This document shows positions 1 to 9,633 of a DNA stretch of 64,000 nucleotides, piece by piece (positions within the stretch are counted from its first letter, which is position 1; each line of letters opens with the position of its first letter). The notes beneath the pieces were generated by a model that searched no databases, had not been told where the DNA came from, and saw only the letters and a list, made by a program, of their open reading frames with translations. A program made the position numbers and the translations under genes. This stretch comes from Hymenobacter taeanensis (lineage in GTDB: Bacteria > Bacteroidota > Bacteroidia > Cytophagales > Hymenobacteraceae), in NCBI RefSeq assembly GCF_013137895.1, contig NZ_CP053538.1, positions 2,759,001 to 2,823,000 of the forward strand, given 5' to 3'.

Positions 1-130
1 AGAGTGCCTGCAGCATGAGCTGCCGATCCGGTACGTAGGCCTGAGTATTCCCAACGATTTTATTGTGGGCTACGGGCTTGATTATGATGGCTTAGGCCGC
101 AACTACCCCGACGTGTATAAAGCAGTATAA
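1..130 (+). CDS. hpt: hypoxanthine phosphoribosyltransferase, C-terminal end
   Basis: Only the last 42 codons lie in the window; the gene begins upstream. The frame ends in a run containing GYGLDYDGLGRN followed by a short tail, the C-terminal signature of the hypoxanthine-guanine phosphoribosyltransferase family, which salvages hypoxanthine or guanine to IMP or GMP using PRPP. The next gene on the same strand is adk, also a purine nucleotide enzyme, 110 bases away. The family call rests on this short tail alone. Confidence 0.8.
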   Translation, partial: ECLQHELPIRYVGLSIPNDFIVGYGLDYDGLGRNYPDVYKAV

Positions 131-240
131 CGCGGTTCCTAGCTAAAATTCGCTGGGCTGCGTACAGCGGCTTACCTCCGCATTGCTTATCTTTCCTCAA
201 CCACCTGTTTTTCCCTTTCCTCGCGAAATACCCGCTTGCC

Positions 241-864
241 ATGCTGAATCTCGTGCTCTTCGGCCCTCCCGGTGCCGGTAAAGGAACGCAAAGCCAGAAG
301 CTCATTGCTCAATACAACCTGGTACATCTTTCCACCGGCGACCTGCTCCGTGCTCAAATTGCGCAGGGTACTGACCTAGGCCTACGGGCAAAAAAACTGA
401 TGGACGAAGGTCTGTTGGTGCCTGATGAAGTGGTAATCGGCATGATTGACCATGCGTTGAAAAATAACAAGCAGGCGGCCGGCTTCATCTTCGATGGCTT
501 CCCGCGGACAGTTCCTCAGGCCGAGAGCCTCGACCAACTGCTGGCCCAGCACAACACCAGTGTGTCATGCATGGTGGCGCTGGAAGTGGCCGAGGAGGAA
601 CTAGTAAAGCGGCTGTTGGAGCGCGGTAAAACCTCCGGCCGGCCCGATGACCAGGACGAAACCAAAATTCGTAAGCGGGTAACGGTATATAATACTGAAA
701 CGGCGCAGGTGGCTGGGTACTATGCTAAGCAGGGTAAATTTCACTCCCTAAACGGTATTGGCGCTATTGAAGACATATACGGTCAGATCTGTGGCATCCT
801 TAACAAGCACCAGCCGGCTACTGCTCAAGATAGCCGACAGGCAACCGACGAAGTAAAAGCGTAA
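241..864 (+). CDS. adk: adenylate kinase
   Basis: Cytoplasmic enzyme converting ATP and AMP to two ADP. The P-loop GPPGAGKGT is at residues 8-16, the AMP-site segment DGFPRT at 85-90, and the LID is the short type without zinc cysteines, with GRPDD at 133-137. The core is the usual size of about 190 residues; the 207-residue product adds a polar tail of about 15 residues with no recognised function. It begins at the first ATG that gives the complete N-terminal strand. It lies between hpt and obgE, a purine and GTPase housekeeping run. A TATCTTTC sequence at 188-195 resembles the Bacteroidota -7 box. Confidence 0.97.
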   Translation: MLNLVLFGPPGAGKGTQSQKLIAQYNLVHLSTGDLLRAQIAQGTDLGLRAKKLMDEGLLVPDEVVIGMIDHALKNNKQAAGFIFDGFPRTVPQAESLDQLLAQHNTSVSCMVALEVAEEELVKRLLERGKTSGRPDDQDETKIRKRVTVYNTETAQVAGYYAKQGKFHSLNGIGAIEDIYGQICGILNKHQPATAQDSRQATDEVKA

Positions 865-869
865 CTTTG
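862..869 (+). promoter_or_regulatory. possible -7 promoter box upstream of obgE
   Basis: TAACTTTG matches the Bacteroidota -7 pattern TAnnTTTG and overlaps the adk stop codon. No clear -33 box is seen, and a terminator-like hairpin lies between it and obgE, so the assignment is weak. Confidence 0.3.
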
Positions 870-905
870 CAGCTGCTACCCGCTTGGGTGGTGGCAGAAT
901 CCTCT

Positions 906-957
906 GTCATCCTGACTATTCCGCCGCAAGGGCGGAATAGTCAGGATGACTTTTTTT
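906..957 (+). terminator. perfect 20-bp hairpin with T tract after adk
   Basis: Arms 906-925 and 931-950 are perfectly complementary around a 5-base loop, and seven T follow. This has the form of an intrinsic terminator for hpt-adk. The outer arm (GTCATCCTGAC) is also the outer arm of the inverted repeat at 41614-41710, so it may be a repeat element acting as a terminator. Confidence 0.8.
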
Positions 958-973
958 AAGTACGCGCAGCAGC

Positions 974-1969
974 ATGGCTTCCAATAATTTCATTGACTAC
1001 GTTAAAATCAACTGTCGCTCGGGCAAGGGCGGAGCTGGTTCTCACCACTTCTTTCGGGCCAAAGGCCTGCCTAACGGCGGACCCGATGGGGGCGATGGCG
1101 GCCGTGGGGGGCATATTATTCTGGAAGGCAGCTCCCAGCTCTGGACGCTGCTACACCTGCAGTACCAGAAACACCTGATTGCTAAACCCGGCGAGAATGG
1201 TGGCGAAAACCTGCGCTCAGGTGCTCAGGGTGATGATATTATTATTCAGGTGCCATTGGGTACTGTTGCCCGTGACGCGGAAACCGGCGAGAAAAAGCTG
1301 GAAATAACCGAAGACGGCCAGCGCCTAATCCTGACGCCCGGTGGGCGGGGTGGCCTCGGCAACGACCACTTTAAGTCAGCTACCAACCAGGCCCCCAGCT
1401 ATGCCCAGCCCGGTGAGCCCGGTATTGATGAGTGGGTAATTCTGGAACTGAAACTGCTGGCCGACGTGGGGTTGGTAGGTTTCCCGAATGCTGGTAAAAG
1501 CACGCTGCTCTCAGTTGTATCGGCGGCCAAGCCCAAGATTGCCGATTACGCCTTTACCACGCTCACGCCCAATCTTGGGGTAGTGGCCTACCGCGACTAT
1601 AAGTCGTTTGTGATGGCCGATATTCCGGGTATCATCGAAGGCGCAGCAGAAGGCAAAGGCTTAGGTACACGCTTCTTGCGCCACATTGAGCGCAACTCCA
1701 TCCTGCTGTTTATGATCAGCTGCGACTCGCCGGACATTGCGGCAGAGTATCAGGTGCTGCTGAGTGAGTTACAGCAATTTAACCCCGAGCTGCTGGAGAA
1801 GAAGCGCCTGCTGGCCATTTCAAAATCCGACATGCTTGATGAAGAGTTGGAGGAAGAAATCCGTGGGACCCTGCCCACCGATTTGCCTTCTGTGTTCATC
1901 TCTAGCCTCACCAACAAAAATATCCAGAAGCTAAAGGATATGATTTGGGAGGCGCTGCACGCGGAGTAA
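974..1969 (+). CDS. obgE: GTPase ObgE/CgtA
   Basis: Ribosome-associated GTPase of the Obg family, involved in late 50S assembly and stress control. Residues 1 to about 160 form the glycine-rich Obg domain (many GGxGG turns). The G domain follows with G1 GFPNAGKST at 169-177, G3 DIPG at 216-219 and an SKSD G4 motif near the end. At 331 residues it stops after the G domain and lacks the C-terminal OCT domain seen in longer Obg proteins, which is common for the family. It starts 17 bases after the T tract of the preceding hairpin. Confidence 0.96.
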   Translation: MASNNFIDYVKINCRSGKGGAGSHHFFRAKGLPNGGPDGGDGGRGGHIILEGSSQLWTLLHLQYQKHLIAKPGENGGENLRSGAQGDDIIIQVPLGTVARDAETGEKKLEITEDGQRLILTPGGRGGLGNDHFKSATNQAPSYAQPGEPGIDEWVILELKLLADVGLVGFPNAGKSTLLSVVSAAKPKIADYAFTTLTPNLGVVAYRDYKSFVMADIPGIIEGAAEGKGLGTRFLRHIERNSILLFMISCDSPDIAAEYQVLLSELQQFNPELLEKKRLLAISKSDMLDEELEEEIRGTLPTDLPSVFISSLTNKNIQKLKDMIWEALHAE

Positions 1970-1972
1970 GCA

Positions 1973-2338
1973 TTATCTGCTACTAGTAAGCTTCAAGCGT
2001 GACAAAACCTGATAGACAATTTCAGGCTCTATTTGTGCATGGTAATTAAAATGCAGATAGAGAGTATTGTCGGTAACATTCAGACTTGTGAGGCGAGAAG
2101 TTTGCCAGGAGAGAAGCTTAGTCTCTGACCATTGCTGCGCAACAACTGCCACTGGCCTACCAGACACTACCGACCAAGTTGCTTTGCCGCCGCCAATGGT
2201 AGCTAAGTAAGCTTGTGTAGGGATAAGCCGTAGTATTTCAGCTAGTGAAGTGTTGTCAGGAACTATAAAACGGCAAATATGCGGCGCGTTGTCATCATCG
2301 CCGTTGGCGACACTGTCACGCGTTAAGCAGATAGTCAT
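1973..2338 (-). CDS. small conserved-looking protein of unknown function
   Basis: A 121-residue frame read from an internal ATG at 2338. The longer reading to 2485 would run toward the grpE 5' region, and its extra N-terminus does not look like protein. The product has ordered mixed composition (a TIGGGK turn, alternating strands near the end) and no signal peptide or membrane segment. Its stop is 3 bases from that of obgE on the other strand, so the two genes converge with almost no spacer. I do not recognise the family. It is more protein-like than the opposite-strand shadow frames nearby. Confidence 0.55.
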   Translation of the reverse strand: MTICLTRDSVANGDDDNAPHICRFIVPDNTSLAEILRLIPTQAYLATIGGGKATWSVVSGRPVAVVAQQWSETKLLSWQTSRLTSLNVTDNTLYLHFNYHAQIEPEIVYQVLSRLKLTSSR

Positions 2339-2529
2339 GATGAAGCAGATAAGTTGTGTCGAAAATACGAGGGTGAAGCAATAGCCCGCCACCTCGTCTG
2401 AACTAAACACCAGCTGTTCGTAGTTCTCGTGCCAAATTGACACAGAAGAGGGCTTTGGCAGGTTCCTTGCGCCCTGTGCTGTCACCTATGTCCTCAAGAT
2501 TCAACCCATTCCGACGATTTCAAGCGAAA

Positions 2530-3114
2530 ATGGCTGACGATAAAACACCACAATCAGAAGAAACTCAATTCGATCAAGCAGCTGACCACGTAACTGGTGA
2601 GCTGCCTCAGGAGCCTAATGCCCCCGAAATAGGGGAAGTAGAAGCCTCAGACGATACCGCTCAGGCTGCTAGCTCTGGCGTTGATGCCGAGTTGAGTGCC
2701 CTGAAGGACAAATACTTGCGCCTGGCCGCTGAGTTTGAGAACTATAAGCGCCGCACCACCAAGGAGCGCGCTGACTTGTTCAAGACGGCTAACCAGGAGC
2801 TAATGGTGGCTTTACTGCCCGTGCTCGATGACTTTGACCGGGCCCGCCATCACACCAAAGACACCGACGATGCCAGCGCCGTGCGCGAGAGCATTGATAT
2901 CATTTCTAATAAGCTCCAGAAAACCCTAAGCCAGAAGGGCCTTGTTCCGATGGAAGCTAAAGGGGGCGCATTCGATCCGGAGCTGCATGAAGCCATTACT
3001 CAGATTCCGGCCCCATCGGATGAGCTGAAGGGCAAGATTGTAGACGAGATTGAAAAGGGCTACTACCTCGGCGACAAGGTAATCCGCCACGCAAAGGTGG
3101 TATTGGGCCAATAA
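2530..3114 (+). CDS. grpE: nucleotide exchange factor GrpE
   Basis: Co-chaperone that releases ADP from DnaK. The 194-residue product has an acidic disordered N-terminus (residues 1-60), a long coiled coil containing KYLRLAAEFENYKRR, and a C-terminal beta domain with HEAI, GYYLGDKVIRHAKV. The start is the ATG at 2530. An upstream in-frame start at 2437 adds basic sequence untypical of GrpE. dnaJ follows 27 bases downstream in the same direction, so the two are probably one transcript; dnaK is not in the window. Confidence 0.96.
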   Translation: MADDKTPQSEETQFDQAADHVTGELPQEPNAPEIGEVEASDDTAQAASSGVDAELSALKDKYLRLAAEFENYKRRTTKERADLFKTANQELMVALLPVLDDFDRARHHTKDTDDASAVRESIDIISNKLQKTLSQKGLVPMEAKGGAFDPELHEAITQIPAPSDELKGKIVDEIEKGYYLGDKVIRHAKVVLGQ

Positions 3115-3141
3115 CAGTAAACGACGCGCATTTCTATTGCC

Positions 3142-4281
3142 ATGGCAACGAAGCGAGATTATTATGAGGTGCTGGGCGTAGCCAAAAACGCGTCGGGTGA
3201 TGAGATTAAGAAGGCCTACCGTAAGGTGGCCATCAAGTTTCACCCCGATAAAAACCCCGACGACCCCACGGCCGAAGACAAGTTCAAGGAGGCCGCTGAG
3301 GCCTACGAGGTATTGTCGGACCAGAACAAGCGCGCCCGGTATGACCAGTACGGCCATCAGGGCATGGGCGGCAACGGTGGTGGCCCGAACATGGAGGACA
3401 TCTTCTCCCAGTTCGGTGACATCTTCGGGGGCGGCGGCTTCGAGGGCTTCTTCGGCGGCGGTGGTCGTGGCCAGGGTGGCCGGCGTGTGCGCAAAGGGTC
3501 TAACCTACGCATCAAGCTAAAGCTTGATTTGGAGGAGGTAGCCAACGGCGTCGAGAAAAAGATTAAGGTGAAGCGCTACGTGGCCTGCAACACCTGCTCG
3601 GGCACAGGCGCTAAAAACGGCACTGACCTGCGCGACTGTGGCACCTGCCACGGCCAAGGCCAGGTAAAGCGCGTGGTGAACACCATGCTAGGCCAGATGG
3701 TGAGCACCGCTACGTGCCCCACTTGTAACGGCGAAGGCAAAGTAGTAACCAGCAAGTGCGTCGTTTGCCACGGCGAGGGCCGCCAGCTCCACGAAGAGGT
3801 TATCCCGATCAATATTCCGGCTGGGGTAGCAGAAGGCATGCAGCTTTCTATGAACGGCAAAGGCAACTACCCCGAGCGTGGTGGTGTGGCCGGTGACTTG
3901 CTCATTCAGATTGAGGAGGAGCCACACGAGTTGCTCAAGCGTGATGGCAACAACATCATGTTCGAGCAGTACATCTCGTTTGTGGACGCGGCCTTGGGTG
4001 CCAGCATTGAGGTGCCGACCATTGAGGGCAAAGTAAAGATCAAGGTTGACCCGGGTACCCAGCCCGGCAAGATCCTGCGCCTGCGCGGCAAGGGTATCAA
4101 GGACATTAATGGGTACGGCCGCGGCGACCAGCTCATTCATCTCAGCGTTTGGACGCCCAAGAGCGTAACGGGTGAAGAGCGGGAGCTGCTGGAGAAGCTG
4201 CGCAACGCCCAGAACTTTACTCCGAACCCCGGCAAGAACGAGAAAGGCTTCTTCGAGAAAGTGAAGGAGTACTTCCAGTAA
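3142..4281 (+). CDS. dnaJ: chaperone DnaJ
   Basis: Type I DnaJ of 379 residues. The J domain occupies residues 5-70 with HPD at 34-36, followed by a glycine/phenylalanine-rich linker (75-112). Four CxxCxGxG zinc-finger repeats span about 149-213, and the C-terminal substrate-binding domain follows. It delivers unfolded protein to DnaK and stimulates its ATPase. It forms a pair with grpE and ends just before a good terminator. Confidence 0.98.
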   Translation: MATKRDYYEVLGVAKNASGDEIKKAYRKVAIKFHPDKNPDDPTAEDKFKEAAEAYEVLSDQNKRARYDQYGHQGMGGNGGGPNMEDIFSQFGDIFGGGGFEGFFGGGGRGQGGRRVRKGSNLRIKLKLDLEEVANGVEKKIKVKRYVACNTCSGTGAKNGTDLRDCGTCHGQGQVKRVVNTMLGQMVSTATCPTCNGEGKVVTSKCVVCHGEGRQLHEEVIPINIPAGVAEGMQLSMNGKGNYPERGGVAGDLLIQIEEEPHELLKRDGNNIMFEQYISFVDAALGASIEVPTIEGKVKIKVDPGTQPGKILRLRGKGIKDINGYGRGDQLIHLSVWTPKSVTGEERELLEKLRNAQNFTPNPGKNEKGFFEKVKEYFQ

Positions 4282-4602
4282 TCAAGGATATAGACGAATT
4301 CGTCGGATTTTCCGGATTCCGTTTACAGCAAAAAGCCCGCTTTCCTGAAGAGGAAGGCGGGCTCTTTGTTTCCGGGAAGTGGGTTGTAACGTGACAATCT
4401 GTGTTGCGATGAGCAGCAAAACAAATTATTACGACTTGACACACTACCACCTGCTAGCTATACACATAGCAGAGAGGATAAGTCAAGTCATAAAACCATT
4501 GTGGTCTTATGACCCCTAGGCCACTTCTGAAAGGTAGCCTAGAGCTTACTGTATCAAGGAGTGTAGAGCTGCCGCGTTGAGAGTAGTTCCAACGCGTTCA
4601 GG
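4282..4602. other. intergenic spacer between dnaJ and the receptor operon
   Basis: This 321-base stretch holds the dnaJ terminator and one CTAGGCCA octamer (4516-4523). A weak inverted repeat (4533-4540 with 4600-4607) reaches the stop codon of the convergent receptor gene and could help end that transcript. No coding frame is supported. Confidence 0.6.
4334..4372 (+). terminator. terminator of grpE-dnaJ
   Basis: Arms 4334-4346 and 4351-4363 pair over 13 positions with one wobble around the loop GAAG, followed by a T-rich stretch, 53 bases after the dnaJ stop. Confidence 0.85.
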
Positions 4603-7080
4603 CTACCACTTGACAGCCGCTGTCAGGAAGAAGCTGCGCGGATCGGAGGGTAGTATGCCGGGACCAGGGTAACCAGTGGCGCGGCGGGTGAAGTAGATGG
4701 TGTTGCTCAGGTTGTTGACGCTAGCTTCCAGTTTCAGCCAGCGCCGCTCCCATAAAAGGGAAGCATCCCAAATGTGATAAGCCGGAATTAGGCCTACCAC
4801 GGCGGAATTGGCATCGGGCAGGCGGTCTTGGGGGCTGTTAGGAGCATTAGTGGCCTCCGAAAACTGGTCCGATAGGTAGGTGAATTGAACGGAGGCCTTG
4901 AAGGGACCGAAACCGCCCTGCATGCCCGCCTTTAGATTTACGCTAGGCACAAACTCCACCTGCTTGCCTACTACCTGCTTATTCTGGCTGGCTGTATAGC
5001 GGCTGCGAATCAGGGCCACGTTGCCAAACGTTGACCAGCGCCAACGGTCTGACCCAGTGGCAAGGTTAAGGCGTTGCAGCATATCCACCTCCGCGTAAGA
5101 CTCCACGCCTAGAATTAGGGCTCGGCCAATGTTGCCGCGGAAGCGGAGGATACGGTCGTTTGCGTCGAAGGTCTGCACTTCCCCAATGCGATTATTATAG
5201 CGCAGGGCAAACAGGCTCAGGTCGTAAGTCAGCCACTGTTCCTGCTCGCCACGGAGACCTAGGTCGGCGGAGTAGCCACGCTCGTCGCGTAAGTTAGGGT
5301 CAATTACCAGTGAGTTGTTGGCAAGCTGCATGTCGCTGAAGGTAATGGAGCGGTAATTCTGCGAAATGTTGGCGTAGAACTCACGCTGTTCCACCGGCTT
5401 AAAGCTGGCACCCAGCCCTCCAATCACAAACCCACGGGGGCTGGTGCGCTGCTCCCGGTAGGTATTGCTGGCAATGATGTTGTTGGCCAGGTCGCGCTCC
5501 ACGCTGCCATAGCTGCCTTCAGCGCGAGTCCGGATGTACTCGTAGCGTAGGCCAGGGGTGAGAGAAAACTTCTCGCCGAAGTAAAAGATGTTTTCGGCAA
5601 AAAGCGCCGCGTTGTAGTTAGGAAAGCGATAGTCGGAGTAAGACGACTGGCTGCTCAGGCCCTCCGAAGGGTCAACGAAGCGGAAATCAGCTTTGCGGCC
5701 CGCCGGCCCAAAGCCCTGCACGTTATGGCTGTAGCCACGGTATAGGCGCGTGCCTACCAGCAGCACTCCGCTCTTGCTGTCGCCGAGGCCGTACCGATTT
5801 AGGTAGCGGGCCTCGAGACCTACGTTACGGAACTGACCCGAAATCAGGTCGCGCAGCTGCGTATCGTCGTCGGCGCGCTCCACGAAGTTAGGCCGGTAGC
5901 CCAGTGACTTACGCGAAGCTACCAGGGCGAAGGTGGTCAGGTTAATATTTGCGCGTGGATTGAGTTTCCAATCGGCCGACAGGTTAAACAGGTTCCAGTC
6001 AACATCAAACCAGTTGCGGGCCCGGTTCGACTGCCGCGCATCGCGCGCAAACTGCCGGTCGCTGAGGCCCCCTGGCTGCTGAGCCAGGTAATCCATGTGA
6101 GTAAACTGGCCCCCAAGCTTCAAGTTCTCCGTTAGCTGGTAGCGCACATCGGCATAGGCTGTTTTGCTGTCGAAGTGGGAGTTGAGACGCCACCCGTCGC
6201 CACGCTTGTACTGGGCGAAGCCGTAGTAGCTGAGCTTCTTTACCGTGCCGCTCACACTATTGAAAGAATTAAAGAAGCCGTAGGAGCCCACCGACTGGCG
6301 CGATACTACGCTTACGGTCTTGTCAGGCTCGGGCTGACGTAGCTCAAAGTTGAGCAAGCCACCGAACTGGGTGCCGTACTGCAGCGAGGCTGCCCCACGC
6401 ACCAGCTGAATACGCTTGATGGCCTCCGTGGGCGGGGTGTAGTAGCTTTCAGGGTAGCCTAGCGCATCGGCAGAAATGTCGTAGCCGTTCTGCCGGACGT
6501 TGAAGTTGGCTGTGCGGTTGGGGTCTAGGCCTCGTCCGCCAATGCTCAGCTGCAGCCCGCCCTGGTCGCTTTCCCAGATGTTTAGCCCCGCTACTCGCGA
6601 GTAAACCTGCCGGGCATTGTTGGTAGCTAGGTTGGCCACTAGGTTGTCGGGGATGATGACCTCCGACTTTTTAGCCGCGAAGATGGCGGTGCCTTCCACT
6701 TCGCGCAAGCGCGTTTGCCCGAACTTGGTCTGTTGGGCGGCCACTACCACCTCCCGGAGCTGACGCTCTCGGCGGGTTAGCTCAAAATCAACCTCGCCGC
6801 CCTCGGCAGACACTTTTACCTCAGTGCGTAGCGGCTCGTGGCCGATAGAGGAAAGTTGAAGCTGCAAGCGGCCGGGAGCCAAGCGGTTCAGGGTAAACAC
6901 GCCGGCGCTGTCGGTGCGGGCAATTTGGCGAGAGCCACGCACATATACCTCGCAGCCGCTAACGGGCTGGCCCTTACCCGCCTCACGTACGCGCCCCTGC
7001 AGGCTAACCTGCTGGGCTACTACGGCGGTACCTGTGAGCATACTAGCGACTAGCGCCGCGCTATAAACCGGTAATTTCAT
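4603..7080 (-). CDS. TonB-dependent receptor, FecA-like
   Basis: Outer-membrane receptor of 825 residues. A signal peptide of about 22 residues is followed by a carboxypeptidase-like beta domain (about 24-108), a plug domain with an IGGRGLDPNR segment and a VRGAASLQYG segment, and a 22-strand-type barrel ending in an aromatic-rich last strand. The plug and barrel resemble the ferric-citrate-type receptors, but the ligand cannot be read from sequence. I chose the ATG at 7080, which starts the signal peptide; it lies inside the last 20 bases of the preceding HTTM gene, implying coupled translation. It is the last gene of the DUF4856-imelysin-HTTM operon. Confidence 0.92.
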   Translation of the reverse strand: MKLPVYSAALVASMLTGTAVVAQQVSLQGRVREAGKGQPVSGCEVYVRGSRQIARTDSAGVFTLNRLAPGRLQLQLSSIGHEPLRTEVKVSAEGGEVDFELTRRERQLREVVVAAQQTKFGQTRLREVEGTAIFAAKKSEVIIPDNLVANLATNNARQVYSRVAGLNIWESDQGGLQLSIGGRGLDPNRTANFNVRQNGYDISADALGYPESYYTPPTEAIKRIQLVRGAASLQYGTQFGGLLNFELRQPEPDKTVSVVSRQSVGSYGFFNSFNSVSGTVKKLSYYGFAQYKRGDGWRLNSHFDSKTAYADVRYQLTENLKLGGQFTHMDYLAQQPGGLSDRQFARDARQSNRARNWFDVDWNLFNLSADWKLNPRANINLTTFALVASRKSLGYRPNFVERADDDTQLRDLISGQFRNVGLEARYLNRYGLGDSKSGVLLVGTRLYRGYSHNVQGFGPAGRKADFRFVDPSEGLSSQSSYSDYRFPNYNAALFAENIFYFGEKFSLTPGLRYEYIRTRAEGSYGSVERDLANNIIASNTYREQRTSPRGFVIGGLGASFKPVEQREFYANISQNYRSITFSDMQLANNSLVIDPNLRDERGYSADLGLRGEQEQWLTYDLSLFALRYNNRIGEVQTFDANDRILRFRGNIGRALILGVESYAEVDMLQRLNLATGSDRWRWSTFGNVALIRSRYTASQNKQVVGKQVEFVPSVNLKAGMQGGFGPFKASVQFTYLSDQFSEATNAPNSPQDRLPDANSAVVGLIPAYHIWDASLLWERRWLKLEASVNNLSNTIYFTRRATGYPGPGILPSDPRSFFLTAAVKW

Positions 7081-8428
7081 CGTCGAAGGGTAAAATCCAG
7101 GGCTTGGCCCGCAGGTCATCGTGGATGCGGGCCAAGTTCACGGAAGGGTCAATGAACGCCTTGCCCAGTCGCCCGTTCAGGCTGACGTAGGCATCGGCGT
7201 ACACTTGGGGAGCATACACACCTTGGCGTGCATAATAGTCGCGCAGGTAGTGAGCAAACTGCACAATCATGTCAGGCTGGGTGCTCATCATTTTTTCCTG
7301 CAGCACGCTCAGGTGTTCGTAATTGTTAACCAGCAAAGCCCGCTTAGTTTGGCTGTCGACCACCCTAAACTGCACCTGGCCCATCTTTTCCATCAGCATC
7401 ACCCGCCAGGAAAAACGGTAGCCTTCCTCCGTCCAGAACAGCTCATGAGGATACAGCAGGTAGCGGAACGGCAACAGCAACTGAACCAGGAAAAAGACGC
7501 CCAGTGCGCCGAGTAACAACTGCCGCTGCACAGGGTTGTAATGCAAGGGAACCACCGGCCGCTGAGGAGCGGAGTCACGGCGCAGCAGCCCCTGTAGGCG
7601 TTTCAGTACCCGCTCGTGCCACTCAGCTGGGAAGAAAATCAGCGCCGCCACCATCATCACGTATGGGAACATGCCAATGGGAAACAGGATGGCCGTCAGC
7701 ACATGGAACACCACTACGGTAACATAGGCCAGGGGCCGGGTGCGGCGGTTAAGCAGGAAGTACGGTATTGTCAGGTCATAGAGGGCGCCGAACCAGCTGA
7801 AAGCGTAAGCCACCCACAACTGGCCTAGCAAAGGCCCAATCAGGGGTAAATCATTCTTGGCCGGTAGCCAGATGCGTAGTGGCATAGCGTGCACCAGCCA
7901 GTCGGAGTTAAGTTTAGCTAGGCCAGCGTAGCAGTACACTATGCCCATGAGCAAGCGCAGAGCATCAACGGTCCAGCGCGGCACCTCGTTACGCCAGCGT
8001 TGCGGGTGCCGGTGGGCGTCGAAGGAGAAATAGCGTCCGGCTGGCAGCATGATGAGTAGCAACGCTACCAGACTCACGAAGTAGTAGTGGTTCAGGTAGG
8101 TGCTCTTGTCCATGAGTTCGATGTACGTGAAGCTCAGGAACAGCCCAATGCTGGCAGTGCGGTACCAGTAGCCCACGGCTACCAGCAGCGCACATAACCC
8201 ACACACTACAAACAGGCCATACGTGTACATGCCCAGCGGCCGCACCCACTCAAAGCCATAGTAGCTGAAGAAAAACTTCGGGCGCAGATACAACTCCGCA
8301 ATCCACCCTTTCGCCCAAAAACGCACTACGCTGGCCAGTACCAGCAGCCCGAAAGCCAACCGGAACGTAGCCAGCGGAGCCACTGGGGTAAGTGAAGAGA
8401 AGTAGCGCTGCAGGGAGCTACTAAGCAT
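7061..8428 (-). CDS. HTTM-domain integral membrane protein
   Basis: A 455-residue protein with about eight to ten hydrophobic segments in the first 330 residues and a soluble C-terminal domain. The N-terminal part (APLATFRLAFGLLV..., YYWYRTAS-like helices, a PAKNDLPLIGPLL segment) matches the HTTM (horizontally transferred transmembrane) family, related to vitamin-K-dependent gamma-glutamyl carboxylase. Whether it carboxylates anything is not shown. Its ATG overlaps the stop of the imelysin gene by one base (TAATG), and its end overlaps the receptor start, so the three are tightly coupled. Confidence 0.85.
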   Translation of the reverse strand: MLSSSLQRYFSSLTPVAPLATFRLAFGLLVLASVVRFWAKGWIAELYLRPKFFFSYYGFEWVRPLGMYTYGLFVVCGLCALLVAVGYWYRTASIGLFLSFTYIELMDKSTYLNHYYFVSLVALLLIMLPAGRYFSFDAHRHPQRWRNEVPRWTVDALRLLMGIVYCYAGLAKLNSDWLVHAMPLRIWLPAKNDLPLIGPLLGQLWVAYAFSWFGALYDLTIPYFLLNRRTRPLAYVTVVVFHVLTAILFPIGMFPYVMMVAALIFFPAEWHERVLKRLQGLLRRDSAPQRPVVPLHYNPVQRQLLLGALGVFFLVQLLLPFRYLLYPHELFWTEEGYRFSWRVMLMEKMGQVQFRVVDSQTKRALLVNNYEHLSVLQEKMMSTQPDMIVQFAHYLRDYYARQGVYAPQVYADAYVSLNGRLGKAFIDPSVNLARIHDDLRAKPWILPFDDEITGL

Positions 8429-9540
8429 TAGTCGCCGTCGTTATCGACATATGTAACCGTAATGCCCAGCGCTGAGGTCATATCAACCTTGATCATGCGC
8501 ACGGCCTTTTGCATCTCGTTGTAGGAAGCTACAGCGTCAGTATTGCGTGCGGTTAGGGTGGTGTACAGATCGGGGCCGAGGGAGCTGAGCCGCTGGTATG
8601 ACACGCCAAACTGGGTGCTAATGAAGCTGCTCAGGGATTGTCCCGTGCGGCTATCCTTGGCGCCTACGGCATCAAGGTAGCTCTTGAGAGAAGGCTGGCC
8701 AGCGCGGCCATTGAAGAACTGCTGCACCGCGGTATGCGCCGTGGTAGCCAATTGTAAAGGCAGTGCACCGCTCAGGTAGTACGCTTCCATCTTTTCGGGG
8801 TTGGGCGTGCCACTCATTGTGCCGGCCGGAATGCCCACTTTGCCAGCGCGCAGGTACCGCTCGAAGTATTGCGAGTAAGCATTAATAACCCGCGAGAGGG
8901 AAGAGCTAGCGTCGGTGCCGGTGTTGTTAATGAACGTCTCGCGGTAGGAGCCGTTCCACTGGGTGTATACCGTACCAAAGGTTTGCTCCATCTTGGCTAC
9001 TACATCTGTCAGGTACCGGCGATGATTCGCCGAGGTGGCGTACTGCTGCGCAATGGCCGCGTCGTTGGCGGCAATGCCGTTAAGCAGGTAGTCAAGCGCT
9101 GGAAAACCCTGCTGGGGAATAGCCGTTGCCAACTCAAAGTTGTACGTGCCGCGCGTGATGTTGCTGTTAATGCCAGCTGCGTCGGCGGGGTAGATGTTGA
9201 AGTGATTGCGCAGGCTTACCTGCTCAGCGGGGCCAAACTCGTAAAGCTCCACTTTTTGCCATTCCACATAGGCAGCCTGCCATGCTTGGCGAGCGGCCAC
9301 TAGCGTGGCCGCAGTAGGGGCGGCAGTAAAGGCTGATGTTTTGGCTTTCAGTGTCACCAGCTTGTCGTTGAGGCGCTGGTAACCTGGCTTCACCAAGCTA
9401 TCGGCCCACTGCGTGAGCAGCGCTTTACGATCAACAGAGGCGTCTGGGCTGGGCTGGTCGCCGCCCGAGTCTTTACCGCAGCTGATAATACCAAGCGCAG
9501 CAAACACGAGGGCCAGCGCAAATAATACAGACTTTTTCAT
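8428..9540 (-). CDS. imelysin-family lipoprotein
   Basis: A 370-residue envelope lipoprotein: hydrophobic N-terminus followed by the lipobox IISC. The rest is helical, with the imelysin/ICMP-fold pattern (WQKVELYEFGP, a long first helical bundle and a second copy). Imelysin-like proteins are tied to iron uptake. The usual GxHxxE metal motif appears here as GFPALDYLL, so the histidine and glutamate are not kept. The gene lies directly upstream of the HTTM and receptor genes and 93 bases downstream of the DUF4856 gene. Confidence 0.88.
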   Translation of the reverse strand: MKKSVLFALALVFAALGIISCGKDSGGDQPSPDASVDRKALLTQWADSLVKPGYQRLNDKLVTLKAKTSAFTAAPTAATLVAARQAWQAAYVEWQKVELYEFGPAEQVSLRNHFNIYPADAAGINSNITRGTYNFELATAIPQQGFPALDYLLNGIAANDAAIAQQYATSANHRRYLTDVVAKMEQTFGTVYTQWNGSYRETFINNTGTDASSSLSRVINAYSQYFERYLRAGKVGIPAGTMSGTPNPEKMEAYYLSGALPLQLATTAHTAVQQFFNGRAGQPSLKSYLDAVGAKDSRTGQSLSSFISTQFGVSYQRLSSLGPDLYTTLTARNTDAVASYNEMQKAVRMIKVDMTSALGITVTYVDNDGD

Positions 9541-9633
9541 CGGAAGAGGGGCACGGCGAAGGCCAACGGGAAAAGCAGCGTCGGCTGTCTCACCCGTTGG
9601 CCTAATGCCACTTGCACAAATAGGTTGAAATTA

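Noticed and set aside
3357..4140. Several open frames opposite dnaJ
   Set aside because: Low-complexity Pro/Arg/Ser sequence mirroring the Gly-rich and cysteine-repeat parts of dnaJ.
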